Assembly: GCA_904501895.1 (NCBI GenBank)
Contig: CAJGCX010000091.1
Location: 1-7,055, forward strand
From: Clostridiaceae bacterium
GTDB lineage: Bacteria > Bacillota > Clostridia > Oscillospirales > Acutalibacteraceae
Length of the DNA: 7,055 nucleotides
Reading direction: 5' to 3'
The position numbers and the translations under genes were made by a program. Below are positions 4,994 through 7,055 of this stretch, one piece after another. The number at the start of each line of letters is the position of its first letter. Position 1 is the stretch's first letter. The notes below the pieces were generated by a model. The model did not search any database. It was not told the DNA's origin and was given only the letters and a program-made list of their open reading frames with translations.

Positions 4994-6085
4994 TTAATCA
5001 AGGAAGTCACGAAGCTTTTTACTTCTGCTTGGGTGACGAAGCTTACGAAGTGCCTTTGCTTCAATCTGACGGATACGCTCACGAGTAACGTTAAATTCCT
5101 TACCAACCTCTTCAAGTGTTCTTGGGTGACCGTCTTCAAGACCGAAACGGAGAGAAAGAACCTTTTCTTCACGAGGTGTAAGAGTTTTAAGTACCTCTGC
5201 AAGCTGTTCCTTAAGAAGTGAAGCTGATGCTGCATCTGCAGGTGAAAGTGCTTCATCATCAGGAATAAAGTCACCTAAATGGCTATCTTCCTCTTCACCG
5301 ATTGGTGTTTCAAGAGAAACAGGTTCCTGAGCAAGACGAAGAATTTCACGCACCTTATCAGGTGACATATTAAGCTCTTCACCGATTTCTTCAGGTGATG
5401 GGTCACGACCGTTTTTATGAAGAAGCTGACTGCTTGTCTTTTTAACCTTGTTGATTGTTTCAACCATATGAACAGGAATACGAATTGTTCTTGCCTGGTC
5501 AGCAATAGCACGTGTAATAGCCTGTCTAATCCACCAAGTAGCATAAGTTGAGAACTTAAAGCCCTTTGTGTAGTCAAACTTATCAACAGCCTTAATAAGA
5601 CCTAAGTTACCTTCCTGAATAAGGTCAAGGAACTGCATTCCACGGCCAACATAACGCTTTGCAATACTAACAACAAGACGAAGGTTAGCCTCAGCAAGAC
5701 GCTGCTTTGCCTTCTTGTCATCCTCTGAAATACGGATAGCGAGCTCAATTTCCTCTTCAGATGTAAGAAGTGGTACACGACCGATTTCCTTAAGATAAAC
5801 TCTTACAGGGTCATCCATAACGATAGTTTTGCTATCCCCTGCTCCACCGTCGTCAGTTTTTGCCAAATCACTTTCGTCAGTGATGGCATCTCTTGCCATA
5901 TCTCCAAGGTCGTCAATAAGCTCGATGTTGTTTGCTTCAATCATTTCATAAAGCTTTTCAAGCTCGTCCATATCAATGTCGAGTTCAAGAATTGCATTGT
6001 CGATTTCCTGAGTTGTAAGCTTACCAACAGCTTTACCCTTTTCAACAAGCATTTTTAAAGCAACTTTCTTGTCAATATTTTCCAT
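4994..6085 (-). CDS. rpoD: RNA polymerase primary sigma factor (SigA/RpoD)
   Basis: This is the housekeeping sigma factor that directs RNA polymerase to -10/-35 promoters; its 363 residues are a typical length for Firmicutes SigA. Region 1.1 lies near 1-60 with an acidic linker to about 90. Region 1.2 starts at DDPVRVYLKEIGRVPLLT (91-108). Region 2 contains the core-binding DLIQEGNLGLIKAV (154-167) and the -10 recognition and melting segment FKFSTYATWWIRQAI (176-190). Region 3 includes the 3.2 finger GDFIPDDEALSP (271-282). Region 4.2 is the -35 helix-turn-helix RTLEEVGKEF...RERIRQIEAKALRKL (322-350). The ATG has the strong site AAGGAGAT (6100-6093) 7 nt upstream. It follows dnaG by 23 nt, the conserved macromolecular-synthesis arrangement, so it is co-transcribed with primase; no rpsU is visible in this window. 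The consensus promoters of the tRNA and metF are the kind it would read. Confidence 0.98.
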   Translation of the reverse strand: MENIDKKVALKMLVEKGKAVGKLTTQEIDNAILELDIDMDELEKLYEMIEANNIELIDDLGDMARDAITDESDLAKTDDGGAGDSKTIVMDDPVRVYLKEIGRVPLLTSEEEIELAIRISEDDKKAKQRLAEANLRLVVSIAKRYVGRGMQFLDLIQEGNLGLIKAVDKFDYTKGFKFSTYATWWIRQAITRAIADQARTIRIPVHMVETINKVKKTSSQLLHKNGRDPSPEEIGEELNMSPDKVREILRLAQEPVSLETPIGEEEDSHLGDFIPDDEALSPADAASASLLKEQLAEVLKTLTPREEKVLSLRFGLEDGHPRTLEEVGKEFNVTRERIRQIEAKALRKLRHPSRSKKLRDFLD

Positions 6086-6108
6086 TATTTATATCTCCTT
6101 CACATTAA

Positions 6109-7055
6109 TTACTTATTATTAAAAAATTTAAGAAAATCCTCATCACTTATATTATCCACATCTGTACTTTTGAGTTTTTTCTTATTTTTTTCGTTTAATA
6201 TAACACTTATACAATCATCACATTCTGCAAATGTATTCTTAAGAGTATGTGAAATTGTCTGAATTTTTGCAACAGCATTTATTTCGTCATCAGTGAGCTC
6301 ACCATATAAAAATGAGATTTCATGTGACTTACCCTGACGGATTCTGTCAGTCACAGCCTTGTAAATTCTGCCGTTAAAATCTGTTATAAAGTCCTCGTAA
6401 GAAAGCTTTTTATCAACATCGGCTACAAATTCAGGATTTGCCATTATGAGTGCTATAAGCATTTCTTCAGCCTTAGCACCTCGATAAAAGGCTTTTCTCT
6501 GTGGATTAAGCTTGTCCAGAATATCCTCTTGTCGTTGGATTTCGGTAAATTCACGTTTTTGCTGAACAACGGTATTCCTTTTAGCCTGTCGTTTTGCTTC
6601 AGTTATAATAACATCCTTTGACACAGATAATTCATCAGCAATTCGTGATGCGTAAATTTCAAGCTCAATTGGACCAACTGAAGACAAAACCTTAATTGCA
6701 GATTGAAGGTACTGTCGTTTTCCGTCATCACTTGCAATATCATATTTGCTCTGCTCACGGAGAAGTGCAAATTCAATCTCGTTTGCAGCACCTGTAATTA
6801 TGGCTTTCATTTTTTCAACACCATAATTTTTGATGATTTCGTCAGGGTCCTTACCACCGCTTAAACGAAGAATTTTGATTTTCGCATTTGTTTTTTTGAA
6901 AATCTGTAAAGCCCTTGCAGCAGCCTTCTGTCCTGCCTCATCAGCATCATAGGAAATTAAAATTTCAGATGCGTAGCGTGAAAGAAGCTGTGCCTGTTCA
7001 CTTGTAAGTGCTGTACCAAGACCTGCAACTGCATTTGTAAACCCAGCCTGATGAA
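6109..7055 (-). CDS. dnaG: DNA primase, C-terminal part
   Basis: Primase makes RNA primers for replication and works with the DnaB helicase. The gene enters from the right window edge, so the N-terminal zinc-binding and part of the catalytic domain are missing; 314 residues are visible. The ATG at 6810 is internal: the frame continues upstream through unmistakable primase TOPRIM sequence, HQAGFTNAVAGLGTALT, then ISYDADEAGQKAA (metal-binding D36 and D38 of the visible part) and GGKDPDE (67-73). After a charged linker, residues from about 193 (AKAEEMLIALIMANPEF...) form the C-terminal helicase-interaction domain. The gene ends with FLKFFNNK and TAA, 23 nt before rpoD. Confidence 0.97.
   Translation of the reverse strand, partial: HQAGFTNAVAGLGTALTSEQAQLLSRYASEILISYDADEAGQKAAARALQIFKKTNAKIKILRLSGGKDPDEIIKNYGVEKMKAIITGAANEIEFALLREQSKYDIASDDGKRQYLQSAIKVLSSVGPIELEIYASRIADELSVSKDVIITEAKRQAKRNTVVQQKREFTEIQRQEDILDKLNPQRKAFYRGAKAEEMLIALIMANPEFVADVDKKLSYEDFITDFNGRIYKAVTDRIRQGKSHEISFLYGELTDDEINAVAKIQTISHTLKNTFAECDDCISVILNEKNKKKLKSTDVDNISDEDFLKFFNNK

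Noticed and set aside
6808..6810. ATG 6810 as start of a separate 233-aa protein
   Set aside because: The frame continues upstream with primase TOPRIM motifs to the window edge, so this Met is internal to dnaG.

Overview
The window is AT-rich bacterial chromosome that looks like a low-GC Gram-positive of class Clostridia, probably a Ruminococcaceae/Oscillospiraceae-like gut organism. This rests on the dnaG-rpoD pair with a short (363 aa) SigA-type sigma factor, strong AGGAGGTGAT-type Shine-Dalgarno sequences, consensus sigma-A promoters, and several protein families (DUF5685, the short J-like/TPR/Cys-tail protein, the RadC form) that I associate with Clostridia. The assignment is from recognition, not a search. 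No mobile element, CRISPR array, prophage or integration scar was seen; this is a stable core-genome neighbourhood.

Left part (1-1116): the C-terminal part of a plus-strand alpha/beta-hydrolase-like protein ends at 976, followed by a strong terminator (981-1009). It converges on everything else, which is on the minus strand. A second hairpin (1078-1116) terminates minus-strand transcription and merges with the encoded CCA end of a tRNA-Leu(CAA) gene (1116-1202). That tRNA has its own perfect TTGACA-N17-TATAAT promoter.

Middle part (1284-4895, minus strand, read from high to low coordinate): a promoter at 4864-4895 precedes metF (methylenetetrahydrofolate reductase). Four tightly packed genes follow: a DUF5685 protein, a degenerate J-domain/TPR protein with a nine-cysteine tail, a six-helix membrane protein, and radC. 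Junctions are 3 nt, an 8-nt overlap, 1 nt and 1 nt, so this is almost certainly one operon. No terminator is visible between radC and the tRNA, so messages probably end at the tRNA terminator.

Right part (4939-7055, minus strand): the macromolecular-synthesis pair dnaG (primase, 5' end outside the window) and rpoD/sigA (primary sigma factor), 23 nt apart, ended by a clear intrinsic terminator.

The most interesting content is the three-gene set of unknown function inside the metF-radC operon. The J-like protein has lost the HPD tripeptide needed to stimulate Hsp70 and ends in a cysteine string with a terminal Cys-Cys. The gene before it encodes a helical protein with two Asp-rich motifs resembling those of class I isoprenoid synthases. 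The gene after it encodes a membrane protein. A membrane-anchored or lipid-modified complex is a testable hypothesis, not a conclusion. Several starts were corrected because an apparent upstream GTG is really part of the Shine-Dalgarno sequence.
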